Shown here one piece after another: positions 1 to 8,724 of a stretch of DNA of 64,000 nucleotides. The stretch lies in contig NZ_FWXJ01000001.1 in the NCBI RefSeq assembly GCF_900176405.1, forward strand, positions 124,001 to 188,000, read 5' to 3'. The position numbers were made by a program, and so were the translations under genes. This stretch comes from Polynucleobacter kasalickyi (GTDB lineage Bacteria; Pseudomonadota; Gammaproteobacteria; Burkholderiales; Burkholderiaceae). Position 1 is the stretch's first letter. Every line of letters begins with the position of its first letter. Under the pieces are notes generated by a model. The model ran no database searches, was not told the origin of the DNA, and saw only the letters and a program-made list of their open reading frames with translations.

Positions 1-1
1 T

Positions 2-166
2 GGTTTGGGTGGTTGCGAAGCTTACCCCGATGTCTTTGGTGCTTTTGCAGGTTTTGCGGATGATTCGATTGTGACAGAGGGATCAATTAATTTATCTGAT
101 CGGCCAGGTATTGGATTTGAAGGGCAAAATAACCTATTTAGTCTGATGCAAACCATTACGAATTAA
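2..166 (+). CDS. Enolase-superfamily (mandelate racemase/muconate lactonizing-like) enzyme, C-terminal end only
   Basis: Partial gene entering from the left edge; only the last 54 codons and the stop are present. The tail begins GLGGCEAYPDVFGAFAGFAD and continues to a PGIGFE motif before the stop. This resembles the C-terminal end of mandelate racemase, galactonate dehydratase and related acid-sugar dehydratases, where GIGFE is a usual late motif. The catalytic barrel residues lie outside the window, so the substrate cannot be given. It reads in the same direction as the catabolic genes that follow and may belong to the same operon. Confidence 0.6.
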   Translation, partial: GLGGCEAYPDVFGAFAGFADDSIVTEGSINLSDRPGIGFEGQNNLFSLMQTITN

Positions 167-212
167 AGTCAAAAAGGCAATAACAAGGACATGATTTAAA
201 TCAGGGAGACTT

Positions 213-1109
213 ATGTTTAATCACTATAAAGAGGCAGCAAATGCCCAAGCGCAGTCAGGTATCAAATCAGCGGATCCATTAACCCAACCGTTAGAACAGG
301 CCAGGCAGCAACAAGAACAGTATTTTCAAACGCTGAATCAAGATTTGCCAGAAGTTGCAAAAATTGAGGATCGATTGATTGCAGGGCCTAGTGGCGAGAT
401 TCCAATTCGATTGGTGTATCCCCAAACAAAGGAACCTACTCGGTATTTGATTTTTATTCGGGGCGCAGGGTTTTGGGCAGGATCCTTAGATTCGCACGCA
501 AGAACAATGAGAACCTTAGCGCTGGAAAGTGGTTGCGTCGTGTGCGGGATTGATTATCGCCGCGCCCCTGATTTTCACTTTCCCGTCCAACGCAATGAAG
601 TGATTGCGGTGCTGGAGTACCTCAAATCACAACAAATGAGTCTTGGTATTCATGGTAAGCCGGTGCTCTTTGGTGAGTCTGCTGGTGCCACAATTGCCCT
701 GAGTGCTGCTCAAGCTTTAAGAGATCAAAATAACGATGCACTTGCTGGTTTAATTTTGTTTTATAACAATGCGGGTGGTTTTAAACCAGAAGCTCGGGAG
801 TATTCACAGTGGGTTTGGCAACAATACTTAGGGCCAGATACCCCTTTAGATGATGCACAGGCCACTCCCTTATTAGGCAGTGTTACTGGCTTGCCACCCA
901 TTTGGCAGGGGGTGGGAGCGGATGATCCACTCATTACGGATACCAATAAGTTAGCGCATCAATTAAAAGCGATTGGGATTGACCCTCAAGTAAAAACCTT
1001 TCCCAACTTACCACATGGTTTTTTAATGTGGACAGGTAGTTTGCAACCAGCTTTGGATGCACTGAGAGAAAGCGTGCAAGTGATGAAAGGCTTTTTTACA
1101 GCTGAGTAA
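213..1109 (+). CDS. Alpha/beta hydrolase, hormone-sensitive-lipase/esterase type
   Basis: A 298-residue cytoplasmic esterase-like protein with no signal peptide. The nucleophile elbow GESAG places Ser156 as the catalytic serine, with Asp238 (GADDPLITD) and His268 (LPHGFLMW) as likely triad partners. The oxyanion motif, usually HGGG in this family, reads RGAG at residues 83-86, so the first histidine is replaced. The start is supported by a GGGAGA ribosome site just upstream. It opens a run with a cupin, a Bug receptor, a CMD protein and an amidohydrolase, which suggests hydrolysis of an ester, lactone or cyclic intermediate. The substrate is unknown. Confidence 0.8.
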   Translation: MFNHYKEAANAQAQSGIKSADPLTQPLEQARQQQEQYFQTLNQDLPEVAKIEDRLIAGPSGEIPIRLVYPQTKEPTRYLIFIRGAGFWAGSLDSHARTMRTLALESGCVVCGIDYRRAPDFHFPVQRNEVIAVLEYLKSQQMSLGIHGKPVLFGESAGATIALSAAQALRDQNNDALAGLILFYNNAGGFKPEAREYSQWVWQQYLGPDTPLDDAQATPLLGSVTGLPPIWQGVGADDPLITDTNKLAHQLKAIGIDPQVKTFPNLPHGFLMWTGSLQPALDALRESVQVMKGFFTAE

Positions 1110-1185
1110 AATGAATCGATGCTTGAAGACGGATCAAATGTAGTATCAATAAAAAATAAAAAGTTTAATTTAAGGAGATAACAAC

Positions 1186-1782
1186 ATGCAAAGATGGACC
1201 CCAACCCAAGAAGAAATGAAAAAACAAATCGCACGTTTTAATGAAATCGTGCCTGTAAAAAAACATCATTTAGAGGAAAAGGGTATTCCGCCTGAAGTGT
1301 TAGAAATGATTATGGCGAAGACCACACGTAATGTGATGTCACCTGGGCCGTTGCCAGGTCAGTTGTCGCCCAAGCCTGCTGTAACGGGCGGTGAAGCTGG
1401 TGTGTTTCGTCTAGGAATTGCTACTTGCCCACCTAATCAAGGTCCTGGTTTACATGTCCATTACAACACTGAAGAAACCTTTATGGCCCTGACTGGTCGT
1501 TGGGAAATTCAATGGGGTGATTTTGGTGAAGAGTCGATTATTTTGGAGCACTTGGATTTAGTGGCGATGCCTAAAGGTGTGACGAGACGCTTTATTAATC
1601 GTTCTAATGAAGATGCTCATTTGATGGTCATCATTCAGGGTAAGCGCGAAGAGTTTGATGACGTTGATCGTGTACCACAAACCGCTGAAAATATTGCTAA
1701 GAAATATGGTCAAGGCATGGTAGAAAAACTACAAAGCATGGGTTGGAAATTTACGATTGGTGTTGAAGCAGAGGGACAATAA
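1186..1782 (+). CDS. Cupin-domain protein
   Basis: A 198-residue protein with one double-stranded beta-helix domain at about residues 75-160. Cupin motif 1 is clear (LHVHYNTEETFMALTGRW, with His90, His92 and Glu96/97 as metal ligands). Motif 2 reads PKGVTRRFIN, so the usual fourth ligand histidine is absent. This is common in cupins that bind metal weakly or act as isomerases or dioxygenase relatives. A strong AAGGAGATA ribosome site precedes the ATG. The stop is immediately followed by the GTG of the next receptor gene, so the two are almost certainly cotranscribed. The reaction is unknown. Confidence 0.8.
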   Translation: MQRWTPTQEEMKKQIARFNEIVPVKKHHLEEKGIPPEVLEMIMAKTTRNVMSPGPLPGQLSPKPAVTGGEAGVFRLGIATCPPNQGPGLHVHYNTEETFMALTGRWEIQWGDFGEESIILEHLDLVAMPKGVTRRFINRSNEDAHLMVIIQGKREEFDDVDRVPQTAENIAKKYGQGMVEKLQSMGWKFTIGVEAEGQ

Positions 1783-2790
1783 GTGCCAAACTTTCGACTA
1801 CGACGGAGTGTGCTACGTGCTAGCTCTTTAGCACTCGGCTATCCACTAATGAACGAAGCCAGCGCCCAGGCTGATCCTAATAAGTATCCAACGCAACCAA
1901 TTAAAGTAATTGTGCCATTTGCTGCAGGTGGTACTCTGGACGTCGCCTTGCGACCCATTAGTCAAGCGCTCCTAGAAAATTTAGGGCAACCTATCTTAAT
2001 TGATAATCGTGCTGGGGCAAATGGCATGATTGGTACTGATTTGGTTGCTAAAGCAAATCCTGACGGCTACACCCTGCTTGCAGTGACTGCTTCTTTTGCA
2101 CTGAATCCTAGTATCTATAAAGAGATGAAATATGATGTGCTCAAAGATTTCACGCCGATTACCTGCATCATGCAAGGGGTTGGCTTTGTCATGGTTGTGC
2201 ATCCGTCACTTCCCGTAAAAACGGTAGCGGAATTCATTGCCTATGAAAAGAAATCCAATCAAACGATTGCGTATAGTACGCCTGGAATAGGGAATACGAT
2301 TCATATTGCCAGTGAACTGTTTAATCAAAAGACCGGTACGCATATGTTGCATGTGCCTTATAAAGGCAGCGCACCTTCTCTGAATGCATTGGTGAGTGGT
2401 GAAGTGCAAGTTGCGATTATGCCGCCAGGCATTGTGATGCCATTTATTCGCAGTGGCAAGCTCCGTGCAATTGGTTTTACAGGCGAGAAACGCTTGCCCG
2501 AGCTACCAGAGGTGCCAACGATGGCCGAGGTAGGAATCAAAGATATGGTATTTCAGGGTACATGGATGGGACTCTTTGGCCCAGCTAATTTACCAAAAAA
2601 TATTGTAGAACGATTAAATAAAGAATTCTCACGCGTTTTACAACAACCCGTATTAAAACAAACCCTGAGTAATTCTGTGGCAGGTTATGTATCTGATGGC
2701 GGGACGCCAGAACAGATGGCGAAGTTACTACGTGATGACGTCAAAAGATATTCAGAAATTTTACAAAAATTAAATATTCAACCATCCTAA
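1783..2790 (+). CDS. Bug/TctC-family periplasmic solute receptor
   Basis: A 335-residue tripartite tricarboxylate transporter receptor. Family hallmarks are YPTQPIKVIVPFAAGG after the signal, the DNRAGANGMIGTDLVAKANPDGYTL region and the HVPYKGSAPSLNALVSGEV segment. The N-terminus has paired arginines (RLRRSVLR) before a short hydrophobic stretch and an ASAQA-type cleavage site near residue 27, so Tat or Sec export are both possible. The GTG start directly abuts the TAA of the cupin gene, implying translational coupling. It probably captures the substrate of the neighbouring hydrolase, cupin and amidohydrolase. No TctA/TctB partner is nearby. Confidence 0.92.
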   Translation: MPNFRLRRSVLRASSLALGYPLMNEASAQADPNKYPTQPIKVIVPFAAGGTLDVALRPISQALLENLGQPILIDNRAGANGMIGTDLVAKANPDGYTLLAVTASFALNPSIYKEMKYDVLKDFTPITCIMQGVGFVMVVHPSLPVKTVAEFIAYEKKSNQTIAYSTPGIGNTIHIASELFNQKTGTHMLHVPYKGSAPSLNALVSGEVQVAIMPPGIVMPFIRSGKLRAIGFTGEKRLPELPEVPTMAEVGIKDMVFQGTWMGLFGPANLPKNIVERLNKEFSRVLQQPVLKQTLSNSVAGYVSDGGTPEQMAKLLRDDVKRYSEILQKLNIQPS

Positions 2791-2812
2791 ATGAAAGACG
2801 AATGAGCACCCT

Positions 2813-3376
2813 ATGACGAATACCACACCACGCTTTCCACATCTTCCAGTAGAAGCTTTATCACCAGCCCAAAAAGTAGTCTATGACAAATTAGTGAACG
2901 GCCCTCGTAAAGGGATTCGTGGGCCATTTGGCGCTTTACTCCGTAACCCACAACTCGCTGATCGAGTCAGTCAGTTAGGTGATAGCGTTCGCTTTGAAAG
3001 TAGTTTGCCGGACACCCTGCGCGAAATGATGATTTTGATGGTCGCCAGATTTTTTAAAGCCAGATATGAATGGCATGCGCATGGCATGATTCTGAAAGGG
3101 CTTGGTTTTGCTGATGAGAAAATTGCTGCAATTGGCCACCGTCAGCGTCCACAGGGGCTCACTGAGGATGAAACGATTGTGTTTGATTTTGTGACCGAGC
3201 TACTCAATGATGGGGAAATCACCGACCCAACTTTTGATAAAGCGATGGCTCGTTTTGGTGAAGTAACCGTGTTAGATATCTTAGCAACGGCAGGTTACTT
3301 TGGTTTTGTATCCATGATCCTGAATGCCATTCGTTTACAAGTTCCTGAAGGCGGCATGATCATGCCAGAAGATTAA
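2813..3376 (+). CDS. Carboxymuconolactone decarboxylase (CMD/AhpD-like) family protein
   Basis: A 187-residue all-helical protein of the CMD family. The core LREMMILMVARFFKARYEWHAH lies at about residues 69-90. The protein contains no cysteine, so the CxxC of AhpD-type peroxidases is absent and a lactone decarboxylase or hydratase-like role is more plausible. It starts 22 bases after the receptor stop and belongs to the same transcription unit. Two related genes occur at 23931 and 60329, each beside a receptor. Confidence 0.85.
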   Translation: MTNTTPRFPHLPVEALSPAQKVVYDKLVNGPRKGIRGPFGALLRNPQLADRVSQLGDSVRFESSLPDTLREMMILMVARFFKARYEWHAHGMILKGLGFADEKIAAIGHRQRPQGLTEDETIVFDFVTELLNDGEITDPTFDKAMARFGEVTVLDILATAGYFGFVSMILNAIRLQVPEGGMIMPED

Positions 3377-3489
3377 GTTAACACTCTTTCTACTGAGTGA
3401 AAACCCCTATATCGCCCTGCTTTGAATTGATTAAGATGGTTTGAGTAAAAATCTTTTGTATTACTAACTATAACTATCATGGAGACAAC

Positions 3490-4680
3490 ATGACATCAAG
3501 ACGTTCCTTTATTAAAAATTCAGTATTTTCTGGTATCGCTTTTTGTTCTTGCGGTATGTTAGACCGTGCGTTTGCACAGTATCCATTGACTGAGGAGCAA
3601 AAACGCTTAGTTGCGATCACCAAAGACGCTGGGAATGATCCTAAAAATAATTACCGCCATCCCAATATGGGCAATAAACGCAAACCTACATTTATTGATG
3701 GTAGACGAATTAATACCATTGATACACATGCCCATTGTTTCTTTCCAGAAGCAGTTGCTTTAGCTGGTGAAGGCGCCAATATTAATGCTTCTGTTAAAGG
3801 TGGTCCACAACATTACATTCCGATGTCCAATCGTGAGGCAGTTCAGTACCGTTTAGATACGATGGACGCCATGGGCATTGACATGCAGGTTTTGTCAGTG
3901 AATGTTTTTTGGTATAACAAAACCAGAGAAGTCGCGACCGAAATTTGTCGGATTAATAATGAAAATCTCGCTGCCTTGTGCATGGCGCATCCGGGTAGAT
4001 TTGCGGCATTTGGTTCCATTGCGATGCAATTCCCAGACTTAGCAGTCAAACAGTTGGAAGCACTGATGAAAATGCCTGGCATGAAAGGTGCTGCCATTCA
4101 AGCGAAGATGCTGGAAACAGATTACTCCCACCCGATGTTTGAGCCCGTGTTAGCCAAAGCTGAAGAACTAGGCGCGGTATTATTTATGCACCCACAGAGC
4201 ACTCCGCAACTGGCGAATCGCTTCAAAGGGAATGGTTGGTTATCGAATACGATTGGTAATCCATTAGATACAACGATTGCCCTAGAACACTTAATCTTTG
4301 ATGGCACATTAGACAAGTTCCCGAATTTAAAAATACTCGCCCCACACGGTGGTGGATTCTTAGGTTCCTACGCCCCTAGAATGGATGTGACTTGTTTTAT
4401 CTCACCAACCAACTGCGACCCTAAAATTGTTCTTAAGAAAAAACCAACCGATTATCTGAAGCAAATTTACTTTGACTCTTTAGTATTTACTCCTGAAGCT
4501 TTACGCCATTTAGTGGCAGAAGTCGGCGCAAGCCAAGTCATGATTGGTACCGATCAGCCAATTCCTTGGAATGATGATCCAATTACCCATATTTTAAGTA
4601 CGCCACTCTCGAATAAAGAGAAGGCACAAATTTTGGGCTTAAATGCGGCGCAGTTACTCAAAGTACAAGGTATTTTCTAA
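3490..4680 (+). CDS. Tat-exported amidohydrolase (ACMSD-like, amidohydrolase 2 family)
   Basis: A 396-residue metal-dependent hydrolase or decarboxylase. It has a textbook Tat signal (SRRSFIK at residues 3-9, then a hydrophobic core and AFAQ cleavage near 30). The metal site is visible as DTHAH (His80, His82), the FMHPQ histidine, the APHGGG histidine and the late aspartate in GTDQP. Folded Tat export fits a metal enzyme loaded in the cytoplasm and working in the periplasm, which is unusual for a family best known from cytosolic decarboxylases. It is the last gene of the run and is followed by a strong terminator. The substrate is unknown but is presumably an aromatic or carboxylic acid. Confidence 0.87.
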   Translation: MTSRRSFIKNSVFSGIAFCSCGMLDRAFAQYPLTEEQKRLVAITKDAGNDPKNNYRHPNMGNKRKPTFIDGRRINTIDTHAHCFFPEAVALAGEGANINASVKGGPQHYIPMSNREAVQYRLDTMDAMGIDMQVLSVNVFWYNKTREVATEICRINNENLAALCMAHPGRFAAFGSIAMQFPDLAVKQLEALMKMPGMKGAAIQAKMLETDYSHPMFEPVLAKAEELGAVLFMHPQSTPQLANRFKGNGWLSNTIGNPLDTTIALEHLIFDGTLDKFPNLKILAPHGGGFLGSYAPRMDVTCFISPTNCDPKIVLKKKPTDYLKQIYFDSLVFTPEALRHLVAEVGASQVMIGTDQPIPWNDDPITHILSTPLSNKEKAQILGLNAAQLLKVQGIF

Positions 4681-4696
4681 TGGATTCAGCAAGTCT

Positions 4697-4733
4697 ATCC
4701 AGGAAATAGTGGTCAAAGTTTCCTGGATTTTTT
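4697..4733 (+). terminator. Rho-independent terminator after the amidohydrolase
   Basis: A perfect 10-bp stem ATCCAGGAAA (4697-4706) with TTTCCTGGAT (4719-4728), a 12-base loop, and a run of Ts at 4729-4733. It ends the 213-4680 transcription unit and separates it from the CocE gene. Confidence 0.85.
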
Positions 4734-4786
4734 ATAACAATTGATCAAAAAAAATAGTTAATAACAAAAATTTTAAAGGAGTTGTA

Positions 4787-6529
4787 ATGAGTTTTAAAAC
4801 AGAAATTCGTGCTGGCATGAAAATCGATTGGGATGTGCCTATTCGGATGGATGATGGTATTGAGGTTCGCGCTGATATTTTCAGACCAGTAGCAGATGGC
4901 AAATATCCTGTCATTATTACTTATGGACCTTATGCAAAATATTTACATTTTGAACAACTCTATAAAACTTGCTGGGATCGAATGATTGAGACTTTCCCGG
5001 AAGTTGGGGATGGTTCCACGAATCAATTCCAATCTTGGGAAGTCGTTGATCCAGAAAAATGGGTGCCGGATGGTTATATTTGTATTCGCGTTGATTCACG
5101 TGGTTGCGGCAGATCTCCAGGTTATGTAGAACTCTGGAGTGCCCGTGAGGCGCAAGACTTTGCAACTTGTATCGATTGGGCTGGTGTCCAGCCTTGGTCT
5201 AACGGTAAAGTCGGGATTAATGGTATCTCGTATTACGGTATGAATCAATGGCAAGTGGCTGCGTTACAACCAAAACATTTAGCTGGTATTTGTATTTGGG
5301 AAGGTGCGAATGACTTTTATCGCGACTTAGCGCATCATGGCGGTATTTTATGTAACTTTATTGAAAACTGGTACGACATGCAGGTGAAGTCAGTACAGTA
5401 TGGCTTAGGTAAAAATGGCTATCGTAGTAAGTTAACCGGTGACTGGGTTTCTGGTCCTGAGACCTTAACTACGGAAGAACTTGGTGCCAATCGATTTGAT
5501 TTTGGCGGACTCGCTTTTGAGCACGAATTTGATGATGAGTTTTGGAAAAGTCGTACCCCAGACTACAGCAAAATCAAAGTGCCGCTTCTGTCCGCAGGGA
5601 ACTGGGGTGGACAAGGTTTACACACGCGCGGTAACGTCGAAGGATTTTTGAATGCCGCTTCCGAAGATAAGTGGTTAGAAATGCATGGTATTGAGCATTG
5701 GACGCATTTTTATACAGATTATGGCCGTAATCTTCAAAAACGCTTTTTTGATTACTTCCTCAAAGGCGAACAAAATGATTGGCGTAGTCAACCGAAAGTC
5801 TATTTACAAGTGAGACATCCGGGTGAAAAGTTTGTGGCTCGTGCTGAAACATCATGGCCACTCGCTTCTACCCAGTGGACCAATATGTACCTGGATGCGA
5901 ACAATCAAACTTTGCAACCTAATGCAGTACAAACGTCTGCTCAAGTATCTTATCGTGGTTTGTCAGAGGGTTTAACCTTTTTGACGCAGCCTACCGATCA
6001 AGATATGGAAATTACCGGTCAACTTGCTGCCAAGTTATTTGTATCTTCTAGTACGCAGGATGCGGATTTATTCTTAATCGTACGTTTGTTTGATGCGAAT
6101 ATGAAAGAAGTGACTTTCCAGGGAGCTTTGGATCCGAACACGCCAGTTGCGCAAGGTTGGTTAAGAGCTTCTCATCGTGCTTTGGATGTAGAGAAGTCCA
6201 AGCCATATCGGCCATATCATCCACACTTGAAGCGTGAAATGCTCACCCCCGGTGAAATTTATGAGTTAGACGTTGAAATTCTACCGACTTGTATTGTGAT
6301 TCCAGCGGGATACCGTATTGGTTTAACAGTACGCGGCAAAGACTATGTCTATCCGGGTGCAACGGGCGCTAAATTGTCGAACATGAAGCATCCATTTACT
6401 GGAGTAGGACCGTTTACGCACAATCATCCAAAAGATCGTCCACCTGAAATTTTTGATGGTCAGGTGACTTTGCATACGGGAGGTGCGCATCAATCTTACC
6501 TGTTATGCCCAGTCATTCCAAAGAAATAA
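4787..6529 (+). CDS. CocE/NonD-family alpha/beta hydrolase (X-Pro dipeptidyl-peptidase-like)
   Basis: A 580-residue hydrolase of the cocaine-esterase/glutaryl-7-ACA acylase superfamily. The N-terminal alpha/beta domain carries VDSRGCGRSPG at about 102-112 and the nucleophile motif GISYYGMNQW with Ser148. The triad histidine is probably in the EHWTHFY segment. The C-terminal half (about 360-575) is the jelly-roll beta domain typical of the family. There is no signal peptide. A strong AAAGGAG ribosome site fixes the start. Terminators on both sides make it monocistronic. The substrate could be an ester or amide and cannot be told from sequence. Confidence 0.88.
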   Translation: MSFKTEIRAGMKIDWDVPIRMDDGIEVRADIFRPVADGKYPVIITYGPYAKYLHFEQLYKTCWDRMIETFPEVGDGSTNQFQSWEVVDPEKWVPDGYICIRVDSRGCGRSPGYVELWSAREAQDFATCIDWAGVQPWSNGKVGINGISYYGMNQWQVAALQPKHLAGICIWEGANDFYRDLAHHGGILCNFIENWYDMQVKSVQYGLGKNGYRSKLTGDWVSGPETLTTEELGANRFDFGGLAFEHEFDDEFWKSRTPDYSKIKVPLLSAGNWGGQGLHTRGNVEGFLNAASEDKWLEMHGIEHWTHFYTDYGRNLQKRFFDYFLKGEQNDWRSQPKVYLQVRHPGEKFVARAETSWPLASTQWTNMYLDANNQTLQPNAVQTSAQVSYRGLSEGLTFLTQPTDQDMEITGQLAAKLFVSSSTQDADLFLIVRLFDANMKEVTFQGALDPNTPVAQGWLRASHRALDVEKSKPYRPYHPHLKREMLTPGEIYELDVEILPTCIVIPAGYRIGLTVRGKDYVYPGATGAKLSNMKHPFTGVGPFTHNHPKDRPPEIFDGQVTLHTGGAHQSYLLCPVIPKK

Positions 6530-6580
6530 GTCAGTGTAGTTTGACAACTCTAGGCTTGTGTTAGCTAGATGTACCAATAG

Positions 6581-6624
6581 AACAGATTTGATCAGGAAGT
6601 TATTTCCAAGGTCAAATCTGTTTT
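6581..6624 (+). terminator. Rho-independent terminator after the CocE hydrolase
   Basis: An 11-bp stem AACAGATTTGA (6581-6591) with TCAAATCTGTT (6612-6622), an inner GGAA/TTCC extension in the loop, then a short T tract. It isolates the CocE gene from the lipid transport operon. Confidence 0.75.
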
Positions 6625-6781
6625 ACTTTGAACTCCCCCAAATATTAGAGCTTATTCGTGCACCTTGGCTATTCTTGAGCCGCATTCATCGTTAAAATAG
6701 TAAGGTATCATAAGTTTTACAATCAAAAATTCGTTTGCTAGCTCAGTACGGCAATTACCTAAAATAATCGACTTCAATTTA

Positions 6782-7972
6782 ATGAATACATTACAGTCAG
6801 CGTCGCTTCAGGCGAGTGCACTGCAGCCGATCCATGAGACCTCGATTGCCTCTTGGCAGGTAAATAGTCCAACGCTCGCCAAGTTGGTGTTACAAGGTAA
6901 TGTAACTATCCATTCGTTACAAAATGTATGGCGAACCATTCGTAACGCGCAAGATCAATGGCTCAAACTACCATCCAGTACTAAAATCCTAGAAATTCAT
7001 GCTACAAAAGTGACCTATCTAGATGGTGCAGGGGTGGCTTTTCTGATCGATATTCAACACGCTCAGCAGAAATCTCAGAGTGGGGTACAAATTATCGGCC
7101 TAGCTGAACGTTTCTTGCCACTGCTAAAACAGTTTGAACCGATAGAGCAGTTGTTCCCCGAAGAAGCTGAACCAGTAAGTGATGGGCTGATTGTTAGCCT
7201 TGGTAAAACAACTTCAAGTGCTTTGCAAGACTTGAAATTATTGGTTACCTTCATTGGGCGCTTGTTAGCCGATTTAATTTGGGCTACTACCCATCCACTC
7301 AAAGTGCGCTGGAATGATTTTGTGGTTGCCGCTGTTCAGGCTGGTATCGCCGCTTTACCCATTGTCGCATTAGTTTCTTTTCTGATTGGTGTGATTTTAG
7401 CCTTTCAGTCGGCTGTTGGGATGCGCCAATTCGGCGCGCAAACTTTTGTCGCGCCTTTAGTTTCTTTAGGTATTTTTCGTGAACTAGGGCCACTGATTAC
7501 AGCGATTTTACTGGCAGGACGCTCTTCGGCGGCCTTTGCTGCCGAGATTGGCACGATGACCGTGAATAACGAAGTGGATGCATTAGTCACAGCCGGTCTG
7601 AATCCGATGCGTTTTTTAGTCATTCCACGCGTCTTAGCTGGAGTATTAGTTGCGCCTATTTTGACCATTTTTGCGAATTTAATTAGTGTCTTTGCCGTTT
7701 GTATCACCATGACGATGTATAAAATCCCACTGATTACTTCCTATAACGGCCTATTAAATACCGTACATCTCAACGATATTTTCTCTGGGTTATTCAAGTC
7801 GATTTTATTTGGCATCGTTGTTTCGGGTGTTGGTTGTATGCGGGGTATGCAAACCGGGACCGGGGCTGCTGCAGTTGGCATTTCAACGACCCGTGCGGTG
7901 GTGAGTAGTATTGTTATGATTGTCGTCGTTGATGGCATTTTTGCCTACGTTTCTACGAAGACGGGCTTCTGA
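6782..7972 (+). CDS. MlaE-family lipid ABC transporter permease with N-terminal STAS-like domain
   Basis: A 396-residue inner membrane permease. Residues about 25-125 form a STAS-like domain (TYLDGAGVAFLIDIQH), equivalent to a fused MlaB. Residues about 160-396 are the MlaE/YrbE permease, with the conserved GRSSAAFAAEIGTM and EVDALVTAGLNPMRFLVIPR segments and several membrane spans. It heads a four-gene operon (ATPase, MCE protein, lipoprotein) with overlapping starts and stops. By homology the complex moves phospholipids or other hydrophobic molecules between the inner and outer membranes. The STAS-permease fusion is a known variant in proteobacteria. The upstream 6625-6781 region presumably holds the promoter. 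Confidence 0.92.
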   Translation: MNTLQSASLQASALQPIHETSIASWQVNSPTLAKLVLQGNVTIHSLQNVWRTIRNAQDQWLKLPSSTKILEIHATKVTYLDGAGVAFLIDIQHAQQKSQSGVQIIGLAERFLPLLKQFEPIEQLFPEEAEPVSDGLIVSLGKTTSSALQDLKLLVTFIGRLLADLIWATTHPLKVRWNDFVVAAVQAGIAALPIVALVSFLIGVILAFQSAVGMRQFGAQTFVAPLVSLGIFRELGPLITAILLAGRSSAAFAAEIGTMTVNNEVDALVTAGLNPMRFLVIPRVLAGVLVAPILTIFANLISVFAVCITMTMYKIPLITSYNGLLNTVHLNDIFSGLFKSILFGIVVSGVGCMRGMQTGTGAAAVGISTTRAVVSSIVMIVVVDGIFAYVSTKTGF

Positions 7973-8724
7973 TGAATGTGCTAGAAGTTAAAAATCTGAC
8001 GGTTGGTTACGGGACCAAAGTTCTCTCCAAAAATCTCAACTTTCAGGTGAAAGAGGGGGAAATTTTTGTGATTTTAGGGGGTTCAGGTTGCGGTAAGTCG
8101 AGCCTCTTAAAAAACCTTTTTGGCCTCTACCAACCCCTTTCTGGCGAAGTCTTGATTGATGGAGCGGATATTACCAAAGCGAGTGGTGAAGCTTTACAAG
8201 AAATCATGACGCATTTTGGTGTGATGTATCAACAGGGTGCTTTATTTGGATCGATGAGTCTCATCGATAACGTCATGTTAATGATGCAAGAGTACAGCAC
8301 CCTAGATGAGCAAGCGATTCGGTTAATTGCTAGATGTAAATTGGATTTGGTCGGGTTATTACCTTATGAGCATTTTATGCCGAGTGAGATTAGTGGTGGC
8401 ATGCAAAAAAGAGCGGCAATCGCGCGAGCCATGGCATTAGATCCCAAAATCTTGTTTCTCGATGAGCCTTCCGCAGGCCTAGATCCGGTAACTTCTGCAG
8501 AATTGGATCAAACCATCCTTGATTTATCCAGAAACCTAGGTATTACCTTTGTGATTGTGACGCATGAACTTGCTAGTATTGAAACCATTGCCGACCACAT
8601 TATTATGTTGGACAAAGAGAGTCAGGGGATTATTGCCAGAGGAGACCCTCGACAATTAAAAATAGAAAGTACCGACCCTAGAGTTCGAAAGTTTTTTAAT
8701 CGTGAAATGGATGCTAAATTGTGA
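7972..8724 (+). CDS. ABC transporter ATP-binding protein, MlaF-like
   Basis: A 250-residue cytoplasmic ATPase. It has Walker A GGSGCGKS (36-43), signature ISGGMQKRAAIARA, Walker B ILFLDEPSAGLDP and a switch histidine in VIVTHELASI. SGGM in the signature is usual for MlaF/Mkl-type ATPases of lipid transporters. Its ATG overlaps the permease stop by one base and its own stop overlaps the next start, so the subunits are translationally coupled. Confidence 0.94.
   Translation: MNVLEVKNLTVGYGTKVLSKNLNFQVKEGEIFVILGGSGCGKSSLLKNLFGLYQPLSGEVLIDGADITKASGEALQEIMTHFGVMYQQGALFGSMSLIDNVMLMMQEYSTLDEQAIRLIARCKLDLVGLLPYEHFMPSEISGGMQKRAAIARAMALDPKILFLDEPSAGLDPVTSAELDQTILDLSRNLGITFVIVTHELASIETIADHIIMLDKESQGIIARGDPRQLKIESTDPRVRKFFNREMDAKL

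Noticed and set aside
192-203. 12-base palindrome as a firm operator
   Set aside because: A short AT-rich palindrome arises easily by chance and overlaps the ribosome site region. It is kept only as a possible relative of the 37421 site.
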